From positions 1 through 30,607 of the forward strand of contig NZ_JAIDEN010000099.1 of assembly GCF_029054785.1 (NCBI RefSeq): a stretch of DNA of 30,607 nt, written 5' to 3'. Position numbers and translations under genes: made by a program. Positions 14,386-23,006 of the stretch are shown here, piece after piece; position 1 is the first letter of the stretch, and each line of letters starts with the position of its first letter. The notes below the pieces were generated by a model. It saw only the letters and a program-made list of their open reading frames with translations, was not told the DNA's origin and did not search any database. This DNA comes from Duncaniella sp. (GTDB lineage Bacteria > Bacteroidota > Bacteroidia > Bacteroidales > Muribaculaceae).

Positions 14386-15648
14386 TTATTCAACCGGGTC
14401 GGGTAGGGGTGCGTCGCCGTCAAGCAGCGTGAAACCGGCCTCACGGAGTTCATCCCAGAATCCCGGATAGGACTTGCTGACAACTTCGACATCGTTGATG
14501 ACAATGCCGGGGATATAGAGAGCCACAGGAGCAAGACACATGGCCATGCGGTGGTCATCATAAGTCTCGAAGCGCGGAAGCTCGGTAAAGGGCCTGCGCT
14601 GACCTTCCCACGTCAGGACATCATTGCCCTCAGGCTGAAGGAGCAAACCGATCTTTGAAAGTTCCGTGCAGACAGCCTTCACTCTGTCGGTCTCCTTGAT
14701 GGCCAGGGTGGACAGACCTGTAAAATGGAAGGGAATGCCGAGCATCGCACAGGTGACAATCACATACTGCGCCAGATCAGGAGTGTCGGAGAAGTCGATC
14801 TTCAGACGCGCCTCCTGGTCGGGAGAGGCCACGAGGTCAGTTCCGCCATCCTCACCCTCCCACTCGGTCACCACACCGAGACGGGCAAAAATATCAGCCA
14901 GTTTGCGGTCGCCCTGACAGGATTCGCGGCAGAGATTGTCAATGGTCACGGCTCCCGACGAAAGAGCCTCGATCTCATACCATGCCGCCGCCGCGCTCCA
15001 GTCGCCCTCAACCTCAGCGGCAAAGGGGCGGTAGGCCTGAGGCGATATCGTAACGGTGTCGCCGAAGAAATCGCTTTCAATCCCGGCATCCTCCATCATC
15101 TTCAATGTCATCATTATGTAGGGACGCGAGACAGTCTCTCCGCTCAGTGTCAGCTTCAGACCCTGCTCCATGAGCGGCGCGACCATCAGAAGAGCGGAAA
15201 TATACTGTGAACTGACTGTCGAGTCGAGGGTCAGCTCTCCCCCTTTCAGCCTGCGTCCGATGATGCGCAACGGAGGAAAGCCTTCCTCTCCGGCATATTC
15301 AATCTCCGCACCCAATGAGCGCAGAGCATCGACAAGCACAGCGATCGGGCGGTGACGCATTCGCTCACTGCCGTCAAGAATTACCCGGCAACCGGGCCGG
15401 GAGGCCATGAAAGCCGTGAGGAAACGCATAGTGGTTCCGGCGGCCCCGACGTTGATCACGTCTGCGTCCAACGAAGAAAGCGCACGGCGCATGGCGTCAG
15501 TGTCGTCACATTCAGCCACATTTTCAAGCGGCACCGCTCCCGGAGTGAGAGCATTTATGATCAGAGCGCGGTTGCTCATGCTTTTGGAGAGCGGAAGCCG
15601 CAGCCGGGCCTCGACAAAACCGTCGGGAGGTAGTATTCGATAGTCCAC
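14386..15648 (-). CDS. aroA: 3-phosphoshikimate 1-carboxyvinyltransferase (EPSP synthase)
   Basis: This enzyme joins shikimate-3-phosphate and PEP in the sixth step of the shikimate pathway to chorismate. The 420-residue length is normal. Motifs: LPLSKSMSNRALI (residues 18-30, substrate-binding Lys-Ser), AGTTMRFLTAF (about 89-99), an internal SSQYISALLM, and DDHRMAMCLAP near residue 364, the conserved DDHRMAM motif. The variant LSKSMSNR in place of LxxSKSxxxR with GDK is usual in Bacteroidetes. The start is a GTG at 15648, chosen because the frame-specific N-terminus MDYRILPPDG fits the family. It follows the 15709-16281 gene by 60 nt in the same direction and may be read from the promoter at 17459. 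The repeat element lies immediately downstream of its stop. Confidence 0.95.
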   Translation of the reverse strand: MDYRILPPDGFVEARLRLPLSKSMSNRALIINALTPGAVPLENVAECDDTDAMRRALSSLDADVINVGAAGTTMRFLTAFMASRPGCRVILDGSERMRHRPIAVLVDALRSLGAEIEYAGEEGFPPLRIIGRRLKGGELTLDSTVSSQYISALLMVAPLMEQGLKLTLSGETVSRPYIMMTLKMMEDAGIESDFFGDTVTISPQAYRPFAAEVEGDWSAAAAWYEIEALSSGAVTIDNLCRESCQGDRKLADIFARLGVVTEWEGEDGGTDLVASPDQEARLKIDFSDTPDLAQYVIVTCAMLGIPFHFTGLSTLAIKETDRVKAVCTELSKIGLLLQPEGNDVLTWEGQRRPFTELPRFETYDDHRMAMCLAPVALYIPGIVINDVEVVSKSYPGFWDELREAGFTLLDGDAPLPDPVE

Positions 15649-15708
15649 TGTCAGTTAGAAAGAATATTTAAAGGAGGATGTTTATAATGTAAATTTTATG
15701 TCTTTATG

Positions 15709-16281
15709 TCAGTTTTCAGCCGGGACAAAGTCGACGGCCACAGTATTTGAGGCGCCACGCCAGGGCAGAGTGCCGTAGTAACGCTTGAAAGTCACCTTGA
15801 CCGGACGTCCGCTGCCCTGATACTGCTGTAAGCGCAGGGCAAGATCCTCATCCGGAATGCTGAAATTCAAGTCACGGGAATAGATACGGGTCGTGTCGGC
15901 CAGCTGTGACTCGCTGACCATCTCACCCTCGAATGTCGGGAAAACAATGCCGCGCTTTTCGACAAGAGTCACATAGCCTATGGCCCGCGATTCTGTCACA
16001 TAGGGCACAAAATAGCGGATGGTGACTGCCACGGCAAGCACCACGGCTACAATCAGGAAAAACCACAGCCATCCGTGGCCGCGCTTCTTCTCTGCCTGTG
16101 GCTTTTGAGGCTCACCGCCTTCACTGTTTCCGCTCTCACTGAAATCAAATGACGGGGCGGATGCCGGTCGGTCGGCTTCTGAGGGCAGGGCAGGGGAGCC
16201 GTTGCTGTCAGTGGCTGACGGCTGATTTTTCCGGCTGAAATCATGCAGGAAATAATCCTCTTCGCTATCGTCGAATTTCAT
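15709..16281 (-). CDS. Conserved Bacteroidales single-pass membrane protein
   Basis: This 190-residue protein begins with an acidic, Ser/Pro-rich cytoplasmic tail (MKFDDSEEDYFLHDFSRKNQ..., residues 1-68), has one membrane segment (about 70-92, WLWFFLIVAVVLAVAVTIRYFV), and ends in an extracytoplasmic domain of about 95 residues with RAIGYVTLVEKRGIVFPTFEGEMV and VKVTFKRYYGTLPWRGASNTVAVDF. I recognise no named family or active site. Its start codon overlaps the stop of the flippase-like gene by 4 nt (ATGA), so the two are translationally coupled and likely act at the same membrane step. Confidence 0.7.
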   Translation of the reverse strand: MKFDDSEEDYFLHDFSRKNQPSATDSNGSPALPSEADRPASAPSFDFSESGNSEGGEPQKPQAEKKRGHGWLWFFLIVAVVLAVAVTIRYFVPYVTESRAIGYVTLVEKRGIVFPTFEGEMVSESQLADTTRIYSRDLNFSIPDEDLALRLQQYQGSGRPVKVTFKRYYGTLPWRGASNTVAVDFVPAEN

Positions 16282-17336
16282 TTTGCTTCTGTTTTTGAAC
16301 GTTTTGAAAAAGCTATGCAGCCGAAGGTGAAAAGTCCCTGAACAATGAGCATCAGCGTCTGTGATCCCATCACAAGATTGGCAAATGTCAGGGCATATTC
16401 ACGAGTCAGCCCGGCAACACCTGAAGCATAAAGCGTCAGGCCGAAAATCATGGCCCACTGCCAGGGGCCTATACCGCCGTTTGACGGCACTCCCATCGAA
16501 AGGCTCGTCAGCACAAAGCAGACTGCCAGGGCGGTCAGTCCGTGGAGGTTCAGCACTTCGGTTGTCAGCGGAAACGCACGGAAAGCGCAATAGAGAGCCG
16601 TGATGTAGCATCCCCAGAGCATAACGGTGTAAAGCAACCAGCGTCCGCGTCCCGGCATCGTGGCCACGACAGCGAAACCTTTCCAGAGACCGCCGCACAG
16701 ACTGCGTATCTTGGCAATGACCCTGTGTTCGGGAAATTTAACAAAAACCGCCCAGACGACAATCACCGCAGCGATCACAAAGCCCCAGAGCAGGGGAGAG
16801 GTGATCAGTTCGCCGAGCCGCGCCATCGCACCTCCGCTCTGACCGAGATATTCACTGAGCTGTGCGCCGGCAGGAATGAATGTCAGCAGCAGAAGAATCA
16901 GCACCGTCAGGGTGTCGGCCAGACGGTCGGCAACCATCGAGCCGAAGACCGTGGTGAATGGAGCGCGCTCGCGGGCGGCTATATAGCCTGTGCGCCACAG
17001 CTCTCCGAGGCGCGGCAACACGAGATTGACCGAATAGGTCCCGAAGATACTCAGTACCAGTTGCCAGAACGACGGCCTTATGTCAAGCGCCCTGAGCTGG
17101 ATCTGCCACCGGGCCGCACGGAAAACCTGAGCCATGATTCCAAGCAGCAGGTTTGCCACGATCCAGCGGAAATCACATTCCCTGCGCACAATTTCCCACA
17201 TTCCGGCCAGATCAATATCACCGTTGCTGAACAGAAGCCAGCAGAGGCCTATGGAAATAACCAGCGGAACGCCATATTTCAGCAGAGCGCCCAGGAAAGT
17301 TGTTTTATCAGTTGATTCTATGGAATTTCCGTCCAT
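16278..17336 (-). CDS. Flippase-like / lysylphosphatidylglycerol synthase TM-domain family protein
   Basis: This 352-residue polytopic protein has about seven or eight membrane segments. The sequence LVLPRLGELWRTGYIAARERAPFTTVFGSMVADRLADTLTV (about residues 115-155) contains the pattern R-x-G-E-x-x-R ... RLxD that marks the LPG_synthase_TM (UPF0104) family. A second marker is SMGVPSNGGIGPWQWAMIFGL near residue 285. Members lacking the soluble aminoacyl-transferase domain, as here, are thought to move lipids or lipid-linked groups across the membrane, but the substrate is unknown. It heads a leftward transcript with its own promoter at 17459-17489 and overlaps the next gene by 4 nt. Confidence 0.88.
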   Translation of the reverse strand: MDGNSIESTDKTTFLGALLKYGVPLVISIGLCWLLFSNGDIDLAGMWEIVRRECDFRWIVANLLLGIMAQVFRAARWQIQLRALDIRPSFWQLVLSIFGTYSVNLVLPRLGELWRTGYIAARERAPFTTVFGSMVADRLADTLTVLILLLLTFIPAGAQLSEYLGQSGGAMARLGELITSPLLWGFVIAAVIVVWAVFVKFPEHRVIAKIRSLCGGLWKGFAVVATMPGRGRWLLYTVMLWGCYITALYCAFRAFPLTTEVLNLHGLTALAVCFVLTSLSMGVPSNGGIGPWQWAMIFGLTLYASGVAGLTREYALTFANLVMGSQTLMLIVQGLFTFGCIAFSKRSKTEAK

Positions 17337-17458
17337 TGGACTTGGTTTTCGTTTTTATGAATGTCTGTGGTTATCTGACAGTGTATTCCGAAAAATGCCG
17401 ACAGCTCTCCGGCAACCGCATATTTCTGCTTCTCAGCGTCAAATAACTCTCTAAAATG

Positions 17459-17489
17459 CAAAGTTATGACAATTATCTGAAAGGACAAA
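17459..17489 (-). promoter_or_regulatory. Promoter of the flippase-like gene
   Basis: Minus strand: TTTG (17486-17489), 19-nt spacer, TAACTTTG (17459-17466). It gives a leader of about 115 nt. Confidence 0.8.
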
Positions 17490-17528
17490 ATGCAACATCC
17501 TAACCGACAGACCGTGCAGAACATGATT

Positions 17529-17662
17529 TTTTAGTTTCGCACCTACGGCGCTCTTTTGTGGTGTGGAGGGGGTGCCTCGTAAACCATAGCTGCGGACACC
17601 CCATCCGGATTATATGGCACCCCTCCCCACACAAAAAGAGCGCCGTAGGTGCGAAACTAAAA
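17529..17662. repeat. Long hairpin repeat, one-unit member of family 1
   Basis: Two arms of about 47 bp (17529-17575 and 17616-17662) are almost perfectly inverted and carry CGCACCTACGGCGCTCTTTT at the outer end. The loop holds the AAACCATAGCTGCGGACACC module and a single 24/25-nt unit (17600-17624, opening CCCATCCGGATT). These are the modules of the 1304-2258 repeat in compact form. Confidence 0.9.
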
Positions 17663-17751
17663 TCTGATTCCGCAACTCTGACTCCGGGCGGCAACATTGT
17701 GACCACAATTTACGTTGTACATAAAACGAAACCTCACGTCAACGCAAAACC

Positions 17752-18222
17752 ATGCTTATACTAACCGTCATTCTGCTTTTAGCCGGACTCGGACTTGTTT
17801 TCATCTCGAACCGCTACGGGATCATCGCTGTCTACGCAGGCCTCTGTTGCGCCGCGTCAAAAGCCTCGCTTCCTGTGACCAACACACTGATTTTCTGGGG
17901 CATCGCGACCGTCATTGTGGTAGCCCTCTCCTTCATGCTCCCGAAAAGCGTCTCAGGCTCACGCCGCGGACTCGGCTACATTGCCGGAGCAGCTTTGGCC
18001 GGAGCAATGGTCGGGCTGGTCATCTCCCACGCCTGGATGATCATAGGCGGAGTTGCAGGAGCGCTTCTCGGTGGAATAGCATACAGCAAAACTCCTGCCG
18101 GAAAAGCCCTCGGATTTCCATCTTCCAAATTTTTAAACTATCTTTGTGCCAAGGGACTCCCTGCCGTGATAGCAGTCTGCATGGCCGGGACCGCTCTTTT
18201 ATGGCTCATCTTTAAAATTTGA
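17752..18222 (+). CDS. Conserved multi-pass membrane protein with glycine-zipper segments
   Basis: This 156-residue protein has about five hydrophobic segments: 2-17, 22-34, 45-62, a long central pair about 75-110, and 132-154. The central part (GYIAGAALAGAMVGLV and GGVAGALLGGIAYS) is rich in GxxxG/AxxxG spacing, as in tightly packed or oligomeric membrane helices. I recognise no family with confidence and see no catalytic residues. It is 3 nt ahead of the DUF4919 gene and probably the first gene of a rightward cluster reaching alkaline phosphatase. The start ATG at 17752 follows AACGCAAAACC; no Shine-Dalgarno is present, as is normal here. Confidence 0.7.
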   Translation: MLILTVILLLAGLGLVFISNRYGIIAVYAGLCCAASKASLPVTNTLIFWGIATVIVVALSFMLPKSVSGSRRGLGYIAGAALAGAMVGLVISHAWMIIGGVAGALLGGIAYSKTPAGKALGFPSSKFLNYLCAKGLPAVIAVCMAGTALLWLIFKI

Positions 18223-18225
18223 AAT

Positions 18226-18933
18226 ATGCGCATCGTTTTCTCCATCATACTTTCAGTCTTCATTTCAATCGGTGTCTGCGCCCAGTCCGGCACCAAGCAG
18301 CTCAAACGCGAAAAGCCTGATCTCGAAAAAATCAGGCTTGAGACTCTTGACAGCAAGTCGCCATACTATTATCCGCGCCTGATGAAAGAGTTTCAGCGCA
18401 ACGACACTCTGATGAAGATCGACAAATACCGCCACCTCTATCTCGGCTACATGTTTCAGGAGGACTACAACCCCTACCGTTCCTCGCAGCGTGACATCCA
18501 GTACAACGTCCTTGACCGCTCGCGCAAACTGACCCGTCAGGAGTGTGACTCCGTCATCATGTATGCCGAAAAAGCCCTTGCCGACAATCCCTTCAACCTC
18601 GGCGAAATGGTCATGCTGATCAAAGCCCTCAGAGAGAAAGGCAAAAACAATCTGGCCAACATCTGGCAATACAAGCTCAACTATCTGCTGATGGCCATCG
18701 TCTCGACCGGTACAGGCGAGGATGAGGAAAACGCCTGGTATGTCATCGAGCCTCAACACGAATATGTCCTTCTTAACATGATGGACTACTCTGTGGCAGA
18801 CCACGTCTTCTACGATCCATCCTACGAATACATAACCGTCAAGGACTCCAAAGGGCAGTCGCGCGGAGGTTTCTACTTCAACATCGGCCCGCTCCTTCAG
18901 GAATATTACCGCAAACATCCCGACGAACTCTGA
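18226..18933 (+). CDS. Secreted DUF4919 domain protein
   Basis: This 235-residue protein starts with a signal peptide (MRIVFSIILSVFISIGVCA, cleavage likely after Ala19 or nearby). It continues with the DUF4919 pattern found in Bacteroidetes: SPYYYPRLMKEFQRNDTLM, YRHLYLGYMFQEDYNPYR and ADNPFNLGEMVMLIKALREKGK. The helical repeats resemble a TPR-like scaffold, and the C-terminus contains GGFYFNIGPLLQEYYRK. The family's role is unknown; it is probably periplasmic. It follows the membrane protein gene by 3 nt and precedes the GH3 gene by 19 nt, so the genes likely share a transcript. Confidence 0.85.
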   Translation: MRIVFSIILSVFISIGVCAQSGTKQLKREKPDLEKIRLETLDSKSPYYYPRLMKEFQRNDTLMKIDKYRHLYLGYMFQEDYNPYRSSQRDIQYNVLDRSRKLTRQECDSVIMYAEKALADNPFNLGEMVMLIKALREKGKNNLANIWQYKLNYLLMAIVSTGTGEDEENAWYVIEPQHEYVLLNMMDYSVADHVFYDPSYEYITVKDSKGQSRGGFYFNIGPLLQEYYRKHPDEL

Positions 18934-18952
18934 AAAGACGAACTCAGAAACA

Positions 18953-20464
18953 ATGAATTTCACACCTCTCGCACGCGCTTTGTTCAGACGGAGAGTGACT
19001 GAATCGCTCTCCTGGACCGGACGTATACAGGAAATTCAGCTCAGGCAGCTCGACTTTCTGCTGCGCAATCTGCGGCAGACCGGATGGGGAGCGGCGATGG
19101 GCCTGAGTGAGGCCAGAAACTACGACGATTTCCGGCGTCTTCTGCCCTCGCCTGTGGCCTATGCACAGATGCGCCCCTATGTGATGAGAATGATAGCAGG
19201 GGAGAAGGATGTCCTCTGGCCGGGACGCACACGCAATTTCGCCCAGTCATCCGGAACCTCCGACGGAAAGAGCAAATACATCCCCGTCACCTCCGACTCC
19301 TTCAAGCGCTCACACTACAAGGGTGGAGGCGATGTAGTGGCCCACTATCTCAATCTCTATCCCGACAGCCGCATCTTCGCAGGCAAAAGTTTCATTCTCG
19401 GCGGAAGTTTCGCCAATGAACTCGAACTTCCTTCAGGGGTGAGAGTCGGCGACCTTTCGGCCAACCTTATCGAAAACATCAATCCGCTGGTCAACCTGAC
19501 CCGCGTTCCCTCCAAAAAGATAGCTCTGATGGAAGACTGGGCCGTGAAACTGCCTGCACTCGTCAGAGCCGCATCCGACCGGAACATCACCAATATTTCA
19601 GGTGTGCCATCCTGGTTCCTTACAGTGCTCAAACAGATCATCAAGGCCAAAGGAGCGCAGACAATCCATGACGTCTGGCCCAATCTTGAGGTCTTCTTTC
19701 ACGGAGGCATCTCGATGGCCCCCTACCGCGAGCAGTACAGCCACATCACCGATCCGCGCATGAGATACCTGGAGTGTTACAACGCCTCAGAAGGTTTCTT
19801 CGCCCTCCAGAATGCCATCGACGATCCGGCAATGCTCCTGCTGCTTGACTGCGGGACATTCTTTGAATTCATACGCGTCGATGACGCCGACTCTGACCGC
19901 CCCGAAATCATACCGTCATGGAAAGTGGAAGAAGGAGAGGTCTATGAACTCGTCATAAGCTCCTGCAACGGACTCTGGCGTTATCCTCTGGGCGACACCG
20001 TGCGCATCGAGTCGGTCGAGCCGCTGAAAATCACCATTGCCGGACGCACCAAGAGCTACATCAACGCTTTCGGCGAGGAACTCATGGTCCAGAACGCCGA
20101 AGCAGCCCTGACAAAAGTCTGCACCGCACTGGACTGCGAGATAGCAAACTATACGGCAGCGCCCGTCTATGCCTCAGACCACTCCCGCGGACGCCACGAA
20201 TGGCTGATAGAATTCAACCGCGAACCTGCCTCGATCGACGAATTCGCACAGCAGCTCGACCTGGCACTCCAGCAGGAAAACAGCGATTATGAGGCAAAAC
20301 GCAGCCACGGAATCTTTCTCGATCCTCTGACAATACTCAAGGGCAAAAGAGGAGTCTTCGACAAGTGGCTGGCCTCGACAGGCAAGCTCGGCGGACAGCG
20401 AAAGGTGCCGCGCCTTTCAAACTCCCGCCACCCGATTGATGAAATACTGAAATTCAACCAATAA
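18953..20464 (+). CDS. GH3 auxin-responsive-promoter family protein (acyl-acid amido synthetase-like)
   Basis: This 503-residue protein is a bacterial member of the GH3 family, which belongs to the adenylate-forming ANL superfamily. Plant members activate carboxylic acids as acyl-AMP and join them to amino acids; the bacterial substrates are unknown. Visible motifs are the ATP-binding SSGTSDGKSKYIPVTS (about residues 97-112), YNASEGFF (about 278-285, matching the family's Y-x-A-SEG), the hinge region WRYPLGDTV, and INAFGEELMV near residue 375. No signal peptide is present, so it is cytoplasmic. It lies between a DUF4919 gene and an exported alkaline phosphatase, with short gaps of 19 and 14 nt. 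Confidence 0.92.
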   Translation: MNFTPLARALFRRRVTESLSWTGRIQEIQLRQLDFLLRNLRQTGWGAAMGLSEARNYDDFRRLLPSPVAYAQMRPYVMRMIAGEKDVLWPGRTRNFAQSSGTSDGKSKYIPVTSDSFKRSHYKGGGDVVAHYLNLYPDSRIFAGKSFILGGSFANELELPSGVRVGDLSANLIENINPLVNLTRVPSKKIALMEDWAVKLPALVRAASDRNITNISGVPSWFLTVLKQIIKAKGAQTIHDVWPNLEVFFHGGISMAPYREQYSHITDPRMRYLECYNASEGFFALQNAIDDPAMLLLLDCGTFFEFIRVDDADSDRPEIIPSWKVEEGEVYELVISSCNGLWRYPLGDTVRIESVEPLKITIAGRTKSYINAFGEELMVQNAEAALTKVCTALDCEIANYTAAPVYASDHSRGRHEWLIEFNREPASIDEFAQQLDLALQQENSDYEAKRSHGIFLDPLTILKGKRGVFDKWLASTGKLGGQRKVPRLSNSRHPIDEILKFNQ

Positions 20465-20478
20465 TACAGATTATTATC

Positions 20479-21867
20479 ATGCGAACCAGATTATTCTCAC
20501 TTCTTACAATGCTGACGGCTGCCGGGGCCATGTTCGCCGGCACTCCGAAATATGTATTCTACTATATCGGCGACGGCATGGGTATGGGACAGGTAATGGC
20601 TGCCGAAGCCTACAACCGCACTGTGCTCGGTAATGACGACCATCTGCTGATGATGCGCTTTCCGGTAGCCTCGACCGCTACTACTTTTTCCGCATCAAGA
20701 CCTGTGACTGACTCGGCTGCGGCTGGAACAGCTCTTTCAACAGGCCACAAGACCAGGAACGGAATGCTCGGAATGACTCCTGACTCAACCGAGGTGGTAT
20801 CTATCGCCAAGACTCTGTTCGACGATGGTTTCGGAGTGGGAATCGTGACTTCGGTCGCTCCTGACGATGCTACACCGGGTGCATTCTACACCCATGTGCC
20901 GAAACGATCCATGTACTACGAGATAGGCAAAGACGCAGCCTCCTGCGGCTACGATTTCATTGCAGGATCAAACTTGCGCGGAATCAAGGACAAGAAGGGA
21001 CAGCCGACAGACCTGATGAAATATTTCGTCGAAAACAATGTCTCGGTGGTCCGCGGAGTAGACGCGCTTGAGACCGTGGACACCCGACGTGTAGTCCTGC
21101 TCAACACAGACTCCGTCAATGTCGGCAACATCGGCTACACGATCGACTCCATCCCCGGAGTGCTGACACTTCCCGTGATGACCGAAGCCTGTCTGAAACA
21201 TCTTCAGAAAAACGGCCATGACAGCTTTTTCATGATGGTCGAAGGCGGCAACATCGACCATGCCGGACATGGCAATGACGGCCCGACACTCATCAAGGAA
21301 ATTCTGAACTTCCAGGAGGCTCTCCAGATAGCCTATGACTTCTATCTCGAACACCCCGACGAAACACTTATCGTCGTGACAGCCGACCATGAGACCGGAG
21401 GAATGGGACTCGGCAACAACAGCTTAAGCTATAACCTGCGGCTCAAATACATCGACTATCAGAAAGTATCGAAATCGGCATTTTCCAGATACTGCAAAAG
21501 CCTGATGAAAAACCGCCGTGCCTACCGCTGGGAGGACATGAAAGAATATCTCACCGAGAATTTCGGATTCTGGAAACATGTGCCTGTCTCAGAAGAGCAG
21601 ACCGAGAAGCTCAAACAGGATTTCGAACGCTGCCTTGTGATGCGCAGCGGAAAGGATCAGAAAACCCTCTATGACAATTTCAACGAATTCGCGGAGACAG
21701 TCTCCGAAATCATGGACAAGGCTACCGGACTCGGATGGACAACCACCGGCCACAGCGGAGGTCTTGTGCCTGTCTATGCAATCGGTGTCGGCGCTGAAAA
21801 ATTCGCCTCTTTCAACGACAATACAGACATTCCCAAGATCATTCTTGACATTGTCAGCGGCAAATAG
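20479..21867 (+). CDS. Exported alkaline phosphatase
   Basis: This 462-residue protein has a signal peptide (MRTRLFSLLTMLTAAGAMFA) and so acts in the periplasm or at the surface, releasing phosphate from phosphomonoesters. The metal and catalytic motifs are present in order: IGDGMGMGQ (about 32-40, Asp metal ligand), VTDSAAAGTALSTG (about 75-88, with the phosphorylated Ser in DSAAAGTA), NIDHAGHGND (about 258-267), TADHETGG (about 301-308) and TTGHSGGLVPVYAIG near 417 with the last His ligand. It closes the cluster before recF, with 35 nt between them. No phosphate-control site is evident. Confidence 0.94.
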   Translation: MRTRLFSLLTMLTAAGAMFAGTPKYVFYYIGDGMGMGQVMAAEAYNRTVLGNDDHLLMMRFPVASTATTFSASRPVTDSAAAGTALSTGHKTRNGMLGMTPDSTEVVSIAKTLFDDGFGVGIVTSVAPDDATPGAFYTHVPKRSMYYEIGKDAASCGYDFIAGSNLRGIKDKKGQPTDLMKYFVENNVSVVRGVDALETVDTRRVVLLNTDSVNVGNIGYTIDSIPGVLTLPVMTEACLKHLQKNGHDSFFMMVEGGNIDHAGHGNDGPTLIKEILNFQEALQIAYDFYLEHPDETLIVVTADHETGGMGLGNNSLSYNLRLKYIDYQKVSKSAFSRYCKSLMKNRRAYRWEDMKEYLTENFGFWKHVPVSEEQTEKLKQDFERCLVMRSGKDQKTLYDNFNEFAETVSEIMDKATGLGWTTTGHSGGLVPVYAIGVGAEKFASFNDNTDIPKIILDIVSGK

Positions 21868-21889
21868 GCACAGCCTCTGAAATTTTCAG

Positions 21890-21897
21890 TAATTTTG
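21890..21897 (+). promoter_or_regulatory. -7 box directly before recF
   Basis: TAATTTTG fits TAnnTTTG and ends 5 nt before the GTG start, the same spacing as at dnaX. No TTTG is visible 19-21 nt further upstream, so the promoter is only half supported. Confidence 0.5.
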
Positions 21898-21902
21898 CAC
21901 CC

Positions 21903-23006
21903 GTGAGATTAGAAGAACTGTCACTGACAAATTTCAAGAACATCCCGGAAGCCCGTCTGGAGTTTTCGGGAAAGGTCAATTGTTTCCTTGGCAATAACGG
22001 AATGGGCAAAAGCAACATGCTGGATGCCATCTACTTCCTGAGTTTCTGCAAAAGTTTCTCGCGGGTTCCGGACAAAATGCTGATCCGCCGCGGCGAGGGA
22101 TTTGCAATAGCCCGCGGCAGATATGTCCGCAAGGATATGGACGAGGAACTGATCCTCGGCCTTTCCGCCGGACGCCGGAAGAGCCTTAAGCGGGGCGGAA
22201 AGGAATATGACCGCCTGAGCGCCCACATCGGCAGCTTCCCGCTGGTCATGGTAGCTCCACAGGACATCGACCTCATCCGCGAGAGCGGCGAGGAGCGCCG
22301 CCACTGGATGGACATGGTCATCTCACAGAGCGACCCTGTCTATCTCGACCACCTCATCCGCTACAACCGTGCGCTCGAACAGCGCAACAGACTGCTGCGC
22401 GAGGGATCCGTAGACCATCATCTCTATGGGGCCGTGGAGACTGTCATGGAAATGTCAGCCGACTATATCCACTCCGTCCGTACCGAGCAGATCTCACGTC
22501 TGACCGTCATCTTCGACCGCTACTACTCCTCAATTGCAGGCAGCGGCGAACATGTATCCCTCAGCTATCAGAGCGGCCTCAACAGGCCTGACGTTACGCT
22601 TCAGACTCTTCTTGACGAAGCCCGCCGCCACGACGAGATTGTCAGACACACCTCTGTCGGCATCCACCGCGACGACATCGGAATGGAACTCGAAGGAATG
22701 TCGATGAGGCGCACAGGTTCGCAGGGCCAGTGCAAGACTTTTACCATAGCCCTTCGCCTGGCCCAGTATGATTTCCTCCATGAGGCAACAGGCATCCGCC
22801 CGATCCTGCTGCTCGACGATATTTTCGACAAACTTGACGCTTCGAGGGTCGAGAGAATCATGGAGCTTGTCACTTCCGACTCCTTCGGCCAGATATTCAT
22901 CACTGACACCAACCGCACCCACCTCGATGAGATCATGCGCCGGACAGGCGGAGATTATCGCATGTGGAGTGTCGAAAACGGTATTTTCACCCCCAACAGA
23001 CAATGA
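21903..23006 (+). CDS. recF: DNA replication/repair protein RecF
   Basis: An SMC-like ATPase that works with RecO and RecR to load RecA at single-strand gaps. The 367 residues include Walker A GNNGMGKSN (30-38), MLDAIYFLSFCKSF straight after it, DIDLIRESGEERRHWMD in the middle, the ABC-type signature RTGSQGQCKTFTIALRLAQ (about 262-280) and Walker B PILLLDDIFDKLD (about 300-312). The GTG start is supported by the N-terminus MRLEELSLTNFKNI, which fits RecF from its first residues. The -7 box 5 nt ahead suggests a leaderless transcript. Its stop overlaps the next start by ATGA. Confidence 0.96.
   Translation: MRLEELSLTNFKNIPEARLEFSGKVNCFLGNNGMGKSNMLDAIYFLSFCKSFSRVPDKMLIRRGEGFAIARGRYVRKDMDEELILGLSAGRRKSLKRGGKEYDRLSAHIGSFPLVMVAPQDIDLIRESGEERRHWMDMVISQSDPVYLDHLIRYNRALEQRNRLLREGSVDHHLYGAVETVMEMSADYIHSVRTEQISRLTVIFDRYYSSIAGSGEHVSLSYQSGLNRPDVTLQTLLDEARRHDEIVRHTSVGIHRDDIGMELEGMSMRRTGSQGQCKTFTIALRLAQYDFLHEATGIRPILLLDDIFDKLDASRVERIMELVTSDSFGQIFITDTNRTHLDEIMRRTGGDYRMWSVENGIFTPNRQ

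Larger units (their letters stand above)
17337..17751. other. Divergent intergenic region
   Basis: This 415-nt gap separates the leftward flippase gene from the rightward 17752 gene. It contains the flippase promoter (17459-17489) and the 134-nt palindromic repeat (17529-17662). No convincing promoter was found for the rightward gene, although TACGTTG at 17711-17717 is a degenerate -7 candidate. No gene is seen. Confidence 0.7.

Noticed and set aside
16542..17315. 257-codon open frame antisense to the flippase-like gene
   Set aside because: It is a low-complexity hydrophilic shadow of a clear polytopic membrane protein gene.
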